From the NCBI GenBank assembly GCA_917880885.1, contig OU862919.1, forward strand, positions 52,737,058 to 52,801,057: a stretch of 64,000 nucleotides of DNA, read 5' to 3'. The DNA comes from Limnephilus marmoratus (lineage: Eukaryota; Arthropoda; Insecta; Trichoptera; Limnephilidae). The position numbers were made by a program, and so were the translations under genes. The notes beneath the pieces were generated by a model. It saw only the letters and a program-made list of their open reading frames with translations. It was not told where the DNA came from and ran no database searches. Positions 30,403-41,275 of the stretch are shown here, one piece after another (the first letter of the stretch is position 1; each line of letters opens with the position of its first letter).

Positions 30403-32449
30403 ACCTGAAGAATCGTTCTATAAATAATTACTTCTCAACGTACTATCAAAACGTTCGTGGCCTAAATACAAAACTGAACACTATTCGCTGTAACGTCAGT
30501 GTATGTCATTACGATTTTTTATTTTTTACCGAAACATGGCTCTCTGATAATGTCTCATCTGCTGAACTTGGACTGTTTGACTACAACATTTTTCGTTGTG
30601 GCCGTTCTACTTCTTTTGTGAAGTGTAAAGGTGGTGGAGTGATGATATGTGTAAATAAAAAATACCCTTGCCATATTCTAGAAACATCTGACAATGTTTC
30701 TGATCAATTGTTCCTGTGTTATATTTGGTACCAAAAGCTTGTACTTGGTTGTGTTTACATTCCTCCTTCCTCTTCGGTAGAATGCTTCAAGTATATATTA
30801 TCATGAAACTCACGCTACAAATGGTCGCGACATCGCCAACCTTTTTGCTAAACACTTTTCCTCTGTATATTCTGATGCTTCATGCACCATCCCTTCACTT
30901 AACTATGACTATAATATTGACTTGAATGATTGCCAAATCTCACTTGCAGAGGTTTACCAATCCTTAAATAATCTTTCTAACAAAAAAAGTACTGGACCTG
31001 ATGGCATTCCAGAAATCTTGCTAAAAGAATGTAAATGTTCATTATCTAACCCAATGTGTATGTTGTACAATTTATCACTCTCAACCGGTACATTTGCTGA
31101 CTCATGGAAAATTTCATTTATTCGACCCATTTTTAAGTCTGGAAACAAGTCAAATATTGGAAATTACAGACCAATATCAATTATATCTAATATTCCAAAA
31201 ATATTTGAGTCGATAATTACAAAGAAAATCACTCCTATTTTCAAAAATGTTCTGATCGAGGAACAGCATGGATTTAGATCGGCGAAATCTACAACAACTA
31301 ATTTACTGTCCTTTATAAATACCATTCTTAAAGCCTTAGAAGCCAACTCAGGTTGATGTCCTCTACACTGACTTCTCCAAAGCCTTCGACAAAGTTAATC
31401 ACCGTATTCTCATGGCCAAACTTTATGCTATAGGCGTTAGAGACCCATTGTTGTCATTATTTCACTCTTAGTTGAGTAATAGAAAACAAAGGGTTAAAAT
31501 AAATAACTTTGAATCCTTTAACATTGATGTAACTTCCGGCGTTCCGCAAGGAGCCCATTTGGCCCCGCTTCTTTTTAACCTTTTTATTAACGATATCATT
31601 AAATTTTTTTCTCATTCACGTTTTTGGCTTTTTGCCGATGACAATAAGATTCTTAAGATAATTAAATCCCATCTTGATTGTTTTATTCAACTTGATATTG
31701 ACTCATTTAATGATTGGTGTAAAATTAACTGCATGGAACTTAATGTGGATAAATGCAAAATTTTGTCCTTTTATAGAACCAAAAAACCTATTCAGTTTGA
31801 TTATAAACTAAATAATGTTTGTCTCTCTACTGTCACATCTATCAAGGACCTTGGGGTCACTCTGGATTGTAAACTTTCTTTCCGGGATCACATTAATAAC
31901 ATCGTAAACAAATCACTTAAACTACTCGGCTTCATTCATAGAATTACCTCTGACTTTAAACATATAAATACACTTAAAACTCTTTACTGTTCGCTGGTCC
32001 GCCCTCACCTTGAATATGCTAGTGTCATTTGGTCTCCTTTTTATGCTGTCCACATTTGTTACATCGAATCTGTACAACATCGCTTCCTACGAGGAATTGC
32101 TTGGAGGTTAGGACTTGAAAGAGGAGAATACTCGTATGATGAAATTGAACAAACTTTAAACATTTCCTCTTTAGAAAAACGTAGAAAGGACTCTGATCTA
32201 ATATGCATTTTCAAAATTATCAACAGTATTACTGACACACCTGCTTTGTTACAACTCATCCAGTTCAACATTCCTTCCCGTAGACTCCGAAATAATGAAT
32301 TGCTGTTCCTCAATCAACATTCTACTAATTATGGATATCATTCTCATTTATCCAGAATGTCGAGACTTGTCAACACAAATCAAAGCATTGAATTTTTTGG
32401 TGTAAGCCTAAATGACTTTCGGCAGTCGTTACGCAATGTGGTTTTTTAA
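30399..32449 (+). pseudogene. LINE ORF2 (endonuclease-RT), internally deleted and frameshifted
   Basis: The frame starts at TTG with YYQNVRGLNTKL, an APE-type endonuclease N-terminus (FFTETWLSDN, GGGVMICVNK, GCVYIPPSS). At about 30805 it jumps to TNGRDIANLFAKHF, just before the RT, so the second half of the endonuclease and the linker (about 800 bp compared with the 42-kb copy) are deleted. RT motifs follow: TGPDGIPEILL, NYRPISIISN, EEQHGFR, then a frameshift near 31350, DVLYTDFSKAFDKVNH, a TAG stop near 31470, VPQGAHLAPLLF and FADD at 31630. The C-terminus is intact to TTTTTTAA at 32449. Dead copy. Confidence 0.88.
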
Positions 32450-32608
32450 AGTATTTTTAAATCCATCTTCAAGCTACTTGTAGTTATCTTCTCTATGTAC
32501 TTTTATATTGTATGTATTTTGTCAATGCTCTTCATCTATATGTAATCTCCTTTCATTATGATCTCTCTTTTTTTCTTTTCTGTTCGTGTTATTGTTATAT
32601 TGTTAATT

Positions 32609-32648
32609 GGACTATTTGTCCGTAAATAAATAAATAAATAAATAAATG
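32609..32648 (+). other. 3'-terminal stem-loop and TAAA tail
   Basis: GGAC (32609-32612), loop TATTT, GTCC (32618-32621), then GT and AAATAAAT repeats. Same arrangement at 35.71, 45.11 and 62.26 kb with different stem bases. Confidence 0.75.
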
Positions 32649-32804
32649 TTGAAACGACGCGACCCGACTGCCAAATGATACTAATACCTTCAAATGATAA
32701 AATTGCGTATCCTGTAATTTACCCCAGGTCTTGAGTAATCTTTTACCATTATTTTCACTCTCATTTACTTTATAATCTGGAATATGAAATATTTTTTCAG
32801 GTCA

Positions 32805-32925
32805 TTGAAATTAATATTATTTTAAGTGAGAACGGTAAATCCATCGGACAAGAGGATGGGTTTGTGTATTTGGGAAGTGTGTTCGTGAGAGATAGGAAAT
32901 CTGATGGTAGTGGTAAATAGAAATG
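32805..32925 (+). pseudogene. LINE RT fragment (FVYLGS motif)
   Basis: The plus frame reads SENGKSIGQEDGFVYLGSVF then VRDRKSDGSGK. The FVYLGS-x-F-xx-D block follows the RT active site in RTE/L2-like arthropod LINEs of the kind seen at 1.9-2.35 kb. Short relic, ends at TAG. Confidence 0.6.
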
Positions 32926-33019
32926 TGAAATGAAATATCTATTTATTGAGTACCGATTTAAATATTTTTTGCTGGTAACAAACTTTTGAAAACATCGAAG
33001 CAAACATCACATAGTGGAT

Positions 33020-33415
33020 TAAAGAATCTAATTCTGATGTGATCAGGAGTGAGGTATGAAACTGGTTAAGAAGGAATAAAGTCATACAAGTGTAATAAAT
33101 ATCGCTGAGAAGTTCCAATGTGAATGCAAAAATAGGGCCAACAAACGTATTTAAGAGAGGGACAACTTGGATAGTTTTGATATCTAAAGCTGTAGCGTTA
33201 GGATAGTGTTTGATGCGAAATTGTACGAAAGAAATAAACAAAAAGAGATGGCAAGATCGAGTAAAATAAATATTTCAGTCGCGCTATTCCAGAAGGAACA
33301 AAAAATAGAGATAATATGTATTATATATTAGTAGTTATGTATTATGAGACGGTGCGGTGTATGGTTTTTTAAAATAATAAATATATACCGCTAGTACTTG
33401 TGATAACAATGTATG
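33020..33415. repeat. Near-identical copy of 26.68-27.06 kb
   Basis: About 390 bp from AAAGAATCTAATTCTGATGT to ACTTGTGATAACAATG, with only a few differences from the first copy (for example an extra GCTGTA near 33190). The copies diverge abruptly after AACAATG. Confidence 0.85.
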
Positions 33416-33859
33416 TAGATGATACAATAATATTGCCTAACAACTCAAACATAGTTGTATCTATTTGCACTCGAAATTGAGTGTTTGGTTAATGTGATAG
33501 TAATTGGATTTCTGGCAAATGGATTATCTCAAGTAATGAAACCTGTTGTTTTTAGTTGAATTGCTCTTTGATTCAGATTGGGTTAAACGGAAATGTCATT
33601 TTATTAAGCAAACTGTTACTCACAAACAAACAAAAAATCTTTATTAAACTATTACTTAAAGAAAATATATCACTGATAATCTATCGAAATATTAACAAGA
33701 ACCTATCTGCTCACCTCGGTGAATGAAAATTCTCAGAGTTAAATGTTTTATTTAACCCTTAAAGTCTTTTTGTACGGTTTTTGCAACAACTCATATATGT
33801 CTCATAGAAATCGTTATGTCTCCCTTACTATCATAGTGAGAAATATAATATAAACGGTG
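33416..33859. other. Segment present only in the second copy
   Basis: In the 26.7-kb copy, the sequences left and right of this stretch are almost adjacent. About 780 bp (33416-34190) were therefore either inserted here or lost there. No coding region recognised. Confidence 0.5.
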
Positions 33860-34312
33860 TTATTAAGAAAAATACCACGCTTTATACCCAAATATTTCAA
33901 AAAACCAGAAGTAAGATGTAGGGCCTTTATGAAAGCAATTTAAAATAAATTTATGTAACTGTGCGAATTTTTGTATTAATTATTTTTACATGGAACTACA
34001 TAAAAGTGAGATGACAAATACGTTTGTAATACATTTATTTAATAAAATGTGTACTTATTTTTATTTTTTCCGTTACCTATTCGTAATTTTAGTTAGAAAA
34101 AACGAAAAATGAGCCACTTTCAAAAAGTTATATATATATTAATTTCGATTTATACAATTTGAAAGCGCATTTTCTCATTTATCAAAATCAAGTTCAGACA
34201 TATTCCATATAAATATATTTTATTGCCAAGCGGTAATATTTTGACAGATAGTCGAGTCCTAAAAGGTTCAAAATTAATCAATAGTTTTTATGCACCTACT
34301 TACACTTTTGTT
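33860..34312. repeat. Partner of the 9.5-10.0 kb repeat, followed by partner of 27.08-27.19 kb
   Basis: 33.87-34.19 kb is a diverged match to 9.54-9.85 kb. From 34196, CATATTCCATATAAATATAT ... TCCTAAAAGGTTCAAAATTA closely matches 27.08-27.19 kb. Together they link three loci into one repeat family. Confidence 0.5.
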
Positions 34313-34884
34313 GTTTAAAAAAATTAAAAATTTTCATACAAATATTAAATTATTCGTTTTATAAAAAAAGAAATAGGATATTGGTTTAAAAAATTCTACT
34401 ATGTAATTATTATTACTCATGACATCTGTTTCGCCTTCTGAAGTTTGATTCCTTCACAGTTTAATAAGTGAAACAGCTGTCACGCTCAATAATAATCACA
34501 CGGAAGAACTTGCTTATATATAAACTTTTATTTATTAAAATTAATAATAATGATAATGAAAAACCTGCATAAAAGAAATTTCGTATTTTAAAATCTTCCT
34601 TATAATTAAATAAAACTGAACAGTCCAAATACGCAGAATCGGCCAATGTTATTAATTTATTAACTTAAGAAAATTATTTTCAAAAAAAAAAATTACTACG
34701 CTGTTTCACAGTCATAAAACCAAGATTTTTTCTAAGTTGTCTTTCGGTTGTTTAGTAATTATTATTATTCACGTAGTTCCGTTTACAAAGCTTGAAAACT
34801 CAATGTTTCACATATTTAATCGATTAAAATAATAACTATTAGGTCTGGGTTCATAAAACAAAATTAAAAGATTCTTTTAGACGG
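34313..34884. other. No gene recognised
   Basis: AT-rich sequence without supported features. Confidence 0.5.
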
Positions 34885-34950
34885 GTATTTTTTACAATAG
34901 CTCCGCACAGAAGGCCCAAGGGACGAGAACTCAATTAACTCCATGATCCC
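34885..34950 (-). mobile_element. SINE X 3' end fragment
   Basis: TTTTTTACAATAGCTCCGCACAGAAGGCCC is the reverse of the SINE X terminus. It breaks off before the inner hairpin is complete. Confidence 0.6.
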
Positions 34951-35756
34951 GGGCACATTAATGTGCCGGCGAGAAACACAAGGTCAGTACTACCATTTTA
35001 CTGTGGTAATACTACGACCAGGGCACAATTCAATATACCACTACACAGAATCCAACACTTGGGCAATATGTATTCGCACATAGATGTATGGAATATGTCA
35101 CTGACACAATTTAAAAATGAAATAATGAAATCATTTATCCGTGATACAAGTACTCACTAAGGAATTCTTTGGTAAATTTAATAAACTACTCGTTCATCGA
35201 CAAATCTGCTAAACTATCTCTACCTATCCTATTAATGTAATTAAATGTAATGTCTTAGTAAAATCATTGTAATATGTATTATAAACCATCATAACCTTTA
35301 GTATTATTTAGTTATATTAAAAAAAAAATTATTTAATTTTCACTATAATATTAAAATCCAAATTGGAGTTCTGAACCCCTGCAACTTGCAGAGGTACTGG
35401 GGGTACCATCGATGTAGCGGTTTGCCACTTTGCGAAACTAATACTTACGTTTTATTAGACATGGTTAATGTTGCAATTTTGTAAACCTCTGATCACCTTA
35501 CTTTAAAATTTTTGTTATTTGTATTTTTATATCATGTATGTATTTTTTTATCGTAACTTATCGTTATTATATCTTACTGTAATTAAAGTTTTTGTTGCTT
35601 ATATTTCTATTTACTTAACTAATGTACTTTTTTTATTTCTATTGTAATTTTATTTATATTATTTCCTTATCATGTTAAAGATGTACTGCCTTTATTTATT
35701 TATGTAAAAGCCCTCTGGGCGTATAATAAAACAAATAAATAAATAAATAAATAAAC
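34951..35756 (+). mobile_element. Jockey/CR1-group LINE 3' fragment (copy 2)
   Basis: A plus frame ending at 35160 reads INVPARNTRSVLPFYCGNTT ... HIDVWNMSLTQFKNEIMKSF, the C-terminus of a LINE ORF2. A ~530-bp 3'UTR follows, ending in GCCC-TCT-GGGC, GT and a long AAAT repeat. It is 5'-truncated and lies between two same-strand pieces of SINE X. Confidence 0.8.
35710..35756 (+). other. 3'-terminal stem-loop and TAAA tail
   Basis: GCCC (35710-35713), loop TCT, GGGC (35717-35720), GT, then ATAATAAAAC and repeated AAAT. Confidence 0.75.
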
Positions 35757-35872
35757 TCCTTCTGTCACCAAACGTAGATAACCACTTGGGATGACCTACA
35801 GCAGAGGTGTTGGTTATCCAGTAAATAGTTCCCGGGATGGTGGTGCTTATACCCGCCTCCAAAATTGAAATG
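35757..35872 (-). mobile_element. SINE X 5' fragment
   Basis: TCACCAAACGTAGATAACCA, CTTGGGATGACCTAC and GGTGGTGCTTATACCCGCCT are the reverse of the SINE X 5' third. This fragment defines the 5' part of the family better than most copies. Confidence 0.7.
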
Positions 35873-36683
35873 GTATAATGGCAGAATAATGTATATAACA
35901 CGTGGTATAATGGCACTTCAACCAAAATGCGAAGTTTTGACTACTTCGAATCATCATTAAGAATAAAGTCGGCGCAAAACGGTATTACGGGGAAGATCAT
36001 ATTTACTTTTTCAGCTTTAGGCACGTATATGTAACTCGCAGAGCGATCGCCGTCCGACTGTTTTCTCATTAAAAACGTTTAAAGAAAGTCAACGCCTTCA
36101 GGTATGGAGAAGAGCGGCAACGTCGCATGCGTAGTTATAAAACCACAAGCAATTTAAAATATAACGGGTCATTTTGACCCATCCCCTATGATGCCGGGTT
36201 AAATTATTTATCCTAATAATAAATTGAATGCACAAGACACGTGAATACTTCAGCACAGGTTTCTTCCATTGAGAGGTTAATGAAAGAAAATAACATTTAA
36301 ATGAGTTACAGCATATTGTATAAGAATTATTCTAACTTACAATCTGTAAAATGTAAACCGTATTTATCAGCACAGAAACAATAAATAATATATTAATAAT
36401 TAATAAATAAGAATACACAGAAATTGAAGCCATATTTTTCGTTTCAAATGTGTTCCTCAATTGTTCAATAAGAACTAAGAATTTCTGAAACTTGTCGGAT
36501 AGTAATAGCTAGTCTTTTTATAAAACGCTGACGTGATGCGAAGCCTGCGGGCTAAAGCTGTTATATAACAGGCTAACCGCGCCCGTGTGGCAAAATGATT
36601 GAATACTTCAGTTTTTTTAAAGAAAAAACTGGTTATTTACGGCTGACAGTAAATTATCCTGGCCAAGATAGGATTATTTTACG
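35873..36683. other. No gene recognised
   Basis: Sequence with slightly higher GC between 36030 and 36200. Nothing supportable. Confidence 0.5.
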
Positions 36684-37095
36684 TTTTTACAATTGCTCCA
36701 CATACATAGGAGGCCCTGAGGGAAATATTTTATCTTAGGGTCTAGGTCATCTTTGTGATGCTGTGTGGAGGGTTTTTTAAAGGGAAAGAAGAAGATAAAG
36801 TTCTGAGAACGATAGGGTCTGAGGGATGGGTAGGAATCTGGAGGTCAGTGGGTCCAGGAGTGACGTACGTATATATGAATCTATCTCTCCCACTGCGGTG
36901 CAAGGCGATGTTTCAAAAGAATTCTGCTTGAGAGTACACAAGGTTTCCCTCCCCCAGTCTCTCCTGATCCGGCCTGGTGGGCAGACACATTCGCCGCCAA
37001 GATCCGGACAAACCTCACCCCATGAACCCGGGCACCCGTGCTAAGTCACCAAACGTAGCGAACCACTTGGGGTATTGGTTATCCAATAATATTGT
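36684..37095 (-). mobile_element. SINE X, nearly full-length copy
   Basis: Minus-strand order: AATTGCTCCACATACATAGG, AGGCCCTGAGGGAAATATTT, GATGCTGTGTGGAGGGTTTT, GGTAGGAATCTGGAGGTCAG, ATCTCTCCCACTGCGGTGC, GATCCGGCCTGGTGGGCAG, ACAAACCTCACCCCATGAAC, CACCAAACGTAGCGAACCAC, ending near TTGGTTATCC. An insertion (ATACAT) and TAG/CTA changes disturb the outer stem. Confidence 0.75.
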
Positions 37096-37280
37096 ACTGA
37101 ACAATTCTTACAACATCGATTGCAATTTATGACACAAAACTTATAAAAAATGCGCCAACTTCAACACTAATTCTAATAATACGAGTATATTTCACTCCGT
37201 TCTATGGAAGGAATAAAACCAAGAATAAAATTAATATATTACGCTCTTACGAATAATCGAATAAGAACTTTATTATAAAC

Positions 37281-37600
37281 TAGCGAGTTCCCGGCATACT
37301 TTGCTATACCACTAAGAAATTGTTTCTCCCAGCGTGTCCTTTCTCATTCGTCCCGTTCCCCCTTCCGCTTCCCCTTCCCCTCACGCGTTCCCACTCCGCC
37401 TTCTCCACCTTCCCTTCCTATCCCGCTTCCTCCGTCCCGCGAACATCCCTCCCGAGTTCCTTTCCACCCTCCCGTATTTCATACATTCAGTCCATACACA
37501 AACTCATTCAAGTTTTCAAACAGCTCGCGTGCCACCAATTGCAATTTTTTTAAAACAAACTTTATAATGAAAGACCTCACCAGTATACATAGAAACCTTC
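37281..37600 (+). repeat. C/T-rich dispersed repeat, 5' part
   Basis: ACTAGCGAGTTCCCGGCATA, AATTGTTTCTCCCAGCGTGT, a pyrimidine-rich block, then AGCTCGCGTGCCACCAATTG. Same order as at 18.03 kb; the 3' part is missing or diverged. Overlapping Pro/Ser-rich frames are artefacts. Confidence 0.65.
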
Positions 37601-38800
37601 TCATATACATAATCATATATAGGCTTATTTTTAGACATATAGATTTATTTTTGGAATACGGCAATTCACATGGCGTCATGTTCAACTTCATGGTTAATCT
37701 ACGATGTGATTGTAATTACGAAAAAAGTCAAGTGATCAACTTGTGTGAAAATTTGTGCAGTTGAGAAACCTGTGAGGGCCACATAAATACCTTTTGTTTA
37801 TTAAAATGTGCAGAAAATCTCGCAATTTTAATTCGTCTCATGTCAAAAGCATTGAAGTAAACAACGCCAGAAATTCTACTACATTTTCGTTTTGTTGGTT
37901 CGGATTTAAAAGCTCTGAATTAAATTTATATTATTTATGTGGTAGATGAATATAAAGCCCGTCAAGTTTCCCTCAATGAAAAGTGCCAGAGCTTTCAATT
38001 TAAATTATTGCAAAAGGGCTGAGTTTTCTATTCAAGCTTTAATCCAAGCTGAGCAAAATGTTTTATCACCAGAAACACTGAGATGTTTGGTAGCTTAGCC
38101 ACGCTAAGTGAACTGATTCCGAAAATTGAATTAAACCGATTCAACCGAAAATATTGCAAATTTATGTATGATATTTTTTTAGGATCACGTATTCCCAAAG
38201 GCCAACAGAAACCGTAACGTAAATCGCGGCACCTCATTTCATATTATGATACGTTCAAACAGAATCTTCCGGTTACCATGCGCAGATCGGAGATACGAAG
38301 TTTCGTAGATTGCTTGTGTCGTAGACACAACACCACGCTTCTCACAATTTCAGTAAAGAGTGAAAATTGAATTAAATATGACGAGATACGTCTTTAAAAT
38401 CACAAAGTCTGAAACGCTATCGAGTCTGTTATCCGAGTATCTTCAGTTAGTATCTGCTTTTATAGCGATGAGTTAATAAACCATTTACATAAATGACTTA
38501 ATCAGAAAACTAATTGTAATCAAGATTAAGCTTAGGTTTATAATTAGGCAGAAAACATTAACAGTTCACTGTTCTGAAAGTAGCTACCTACCTTTCCTTT
38601 TTGTTCATAACAACAGAATATTCCCCGGCTTTAAACATAAAAGCCAGTTTAGAGTTTTGAAAAAAATACAGGGTATAAATATTCGTCATATTAATAATCA
38701 TAAAGGAAAACGTTTTGATAACTTAGAAGCCTTGGAAATAAAAAAAATCCCTTAAAAATAATGAATCTATTATCAACAAACAAAAAATATTATCATATAG
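37601..38800. other. No gene recognised
   Basis: AT-rich sequence with short frames only. Confidence 0.5.
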
Positions 38801-39010
38801 CCCAATCATGGATTTGTTCCACTACCCACCCACTCTACATTAATACCTACCCACCCAATCTACATTAATAACTAGCAACGGCTCCACCCCTACCATAATA
38901 AAACATTGTTCGAAACTGTCAAATTAGTATATGCTTTCCCTGAAGAAGGAACGTTTGTTCCGAAACCGGTAGGATTTACGCATTATATAAGTGGTTTATA
39001 CAAAGTTGTA
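38800..39010 (+). repeat. Repeat end with hammerhead-like core
   Basis: A C-rich stretch with CTACATTAATA twice (38840, 38861) precedes CTGAAGA, the stem GGAAC/GTTCC and GAAACCGGTA (38940-38971), then a TTTATTTTTC tail. Same order as at 3.3-3.45 kb and 16.3-16.45 kb. Confidence 0.5.
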
Positions 39011-39027
39011 TTGTTTTATTTTTCTAC

Positions 39028-39630
39028 TAGCTTTTCCCCGCGGCTTCGCTCGCATGGTATTAGGGGATTTCCACTCAGCCTCATCTACCTTCCCTCTCTC
39101 CACTCCACTCCCACCATCAACTCCCTTCCCCTCTCCCTCCACCCACCACTCCCCTCACGCCCTACCCCTCCACCCACCACTCCCCTCACCCCTACCCCTC
39201 CACATTCCCTTTCCCCACATCACTCCCCCCATCAACCTCCTCCCCCCACCCTCTACCCCTCCCCACACCTTCCTCCATCCTTCCCCTTTCCCCTTCCTTC
39301 CCTCCTCCCCTCTCCCTCCCCTAACCCCCTCCCCCCACCCTCCTCCCCCTCCCCTTCACCTCTCCACCAACACCCTCCCAACACATCCTCCCCCCTCCCC
39401 ACTCCCCCCACTTACCTATCGCATTCCACACATTCATTCCCGATACATTCAGTTTTCTAACTGCTCGCATGCCACCTATTATAATTTCTTATACAAATTT
39501 CATAATGCCAGAACAAAGTTTTATACAAAAAAACGAACAAAAAAAAGAATTATCCAATTTGGTTCAGTCGTTCGGGTTTATACATTTCGGATACATACGT
39601 ATATTTCGGTGATTCATTTTTAGAGATAGT
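39028..39630 (+). repeat. C/T-rich dispersed repeat, full copy
   Basis: Starts ACTAGCTTTTCCCCGCGGCT TCGCTCGCATGG, has a 350-bp almost pure C/T interior, then CTGCTCGCATGCCACCTATT, ATCCAATTTGGTTCAGTCGT and GTGATTCATTTTTAGAGA. The two long proline/serine-rich frames (38906-39623) are translations of this tract. Widespread insect repeat type, superfamily unassigned. Confidence 0.65.
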
Positions 39631-39691
39631 TATTAAGTACGAATTATTATTTTTCTTCATATGAACCGGATACTTTGTGATGTGACATTAT

Positions 39692-39822
39692 TAATTTAAA
39701 ATAAAACAATAACTTTGTAAACACCACTTTTATTTTTAAGCTACGGTTGTAGCGAAACCCGGTCGGCATAAAGTATTAAAATAAAAGTGGTGTTTACAAA
39801 GTTATTGTTTTATTTTAAATTA
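39692..39822. repeat. 45-bp perfect inverted repeat with 41-bp loop
   Basis: The arm from 39692 (TAATTTAAAATAAAACAATA ...) to 39736 is the exact reverse complement of 39778-39822. The loop (39737-39777) is GC-richer and includes GCTACGGTTGTAGCGAAACC. Perfect arms imply a recent event or active gene conversion. Confidence 0.95.
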
Positions 39823-40855
39823 TTATTTTTTTTTATATTCTTCCAAAAAATCCAGTACGGCAGTTTTATACTTAAAAAATGCGATACCTGTCTATCCAAT
39901 TAAAACAATAATTGTTCTGTGTTGTCAAAATTTGAGAATGACATTTTGCAAAACAAAAATTCTTAAATAAAAATTCTATTTTAGAAAATATTTAAATTAG
40001 CGAAGTACCTACTTCCCTAATAATTTGCTAGCGTTATTTTGCAATAACGCTAGCAGCTAAACTACACTTGACTCGATAAAATGATATATCGAATCATAAA
40101 AAATATTTCTAACTACTAGCACACTAAAATATATTTTTTTCCACTTGTTAAGGAAAAATATTTCTTAATTTTATTTAACATGCTGTCCTCTTCTCGTGGC
40201 ATACATACTTATTTTTTTTGTGAAAATGTGTTTTGCCATTGTGGAAACATCATCTGCAAATTATTGATAATTGTAAAATATAATATGTCATTATTACTTC
40301 ATTTATCTGGAGGATAACATCATTTTATTTTATTTTCATTGTGAAAATATGATAAAACTTTCAACTTTTTTATAAAATACCTATGGGAGAAGAAAAACAT
40401 TGCTTAACCCTTTCCACTCTAAGTATTCTTTTGTTTTTATTACACCAGCGCTTTAGTTAAGCGAAATTGCATTTTTTTAAAGTTTAAAAAAAAAAAAAAA
40501 GTTTTTAGTTGTTTTTTGTAAATAAAATTGATATCGGTTTATATACCCCTAATAATTTTTTTTGGTTGTTATCACTAAAATATAAATAGCCAAAAGTTTA
40601 AATACTTTTAAAAACAAAATTATTTCTTTAAAACTGTTTGGCACCACTGTGTACTAGTGCCTACATCTACATGTTTACGTACTCAGAGCCCCGTGCCACC
40701 AGAAAACCACTGTAACAATAATAATTTACTCTAGTGACCAGTGTAATTCGCCGGACTCAAAACATAAATTTATTCCAAAATTTATTTGTACAAAAATTGG
40801 TTTGAAATAATGTACCTACCAATATAACCACGTACACACAGATCTTCATTATAAT
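39823..40855. other. No gene recognised
   Basis: AT-rich sequence. The 5' end of the next LINE may lie within it, before the first 83-bp repeat. Confidence 0.45.
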
Positions 40856-41104
40856 CAGGCGCAGAACTTGTTAAATCACCCACAACCGGCCATAGTAATT
40901 TTGTGAAATTGTTAAGCTTTTTGCGGCGTACTGAATTCCAGGCGCAGAACTTTTTCAATCAGCCACGACCGGCCAAAGTCATTTTGTGAAAGTGTTAAGC
41001 TTTTTGCGGTGTACTGGATTTCAGGCGCAGAGCTTGTTAACTCACCCTAGATCGGTTAAAGTAATTTAGTGAAAGTGTTAAGCTTTTTACTGCTTATTTG
41101 ACAC
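40856..41104 (+). promoter_or_regulatory. Three 83-bp tandem repeats in the LINE 5'UTR
   Basis: CAGGCGCAGA begins units at 40856, 40939 and 41022, exactly 83 bp apart. Each unit has a GATCGG/ACCGGCC-like centre and GTGAAAGTGTTAAGCTTTTT near the end. Tandem 5'UTR monomers act as promoters in some other LINEs (for example mouse L1); that role is inferred here. Confidence 0.85.
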
Positions 41105-41275
41105 TAGAACACATAAAACAGCAGGCAGGTAACCTGCATTTCCGCACGCCTAGTAATTAAAGTACTGATACTTACTCACTACTACTTGAAAGCGTACGTT
41201 ATTCCAGACCGCCAGCCAGTAATCAGGGGAGTTCAACCTACTATTAATTTTTATTTACCTAAATTTGAAATAAAT

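Larger units (their letters stand above)
30180..32650 (+). mobile_element. Jockey/CR1-group LINE copy 1
   Basis: Extent of the element carrying the two preceding pseudogenes. The 3'UTR is about 200 bp and ends with the hairpin GGAC-TATTT-GTCC, GT and a TAAA tail of five to six units. The 5' end is truncated inside ORF1. Confidence 0.8.

Noticed and set aside
38906..39623. Two long proline/serine-rich ORFs (184 and 210 codons)
   Set aside because: Same artefact in the pyrimidine tract of the dispersed repeat at 39.03 kb.
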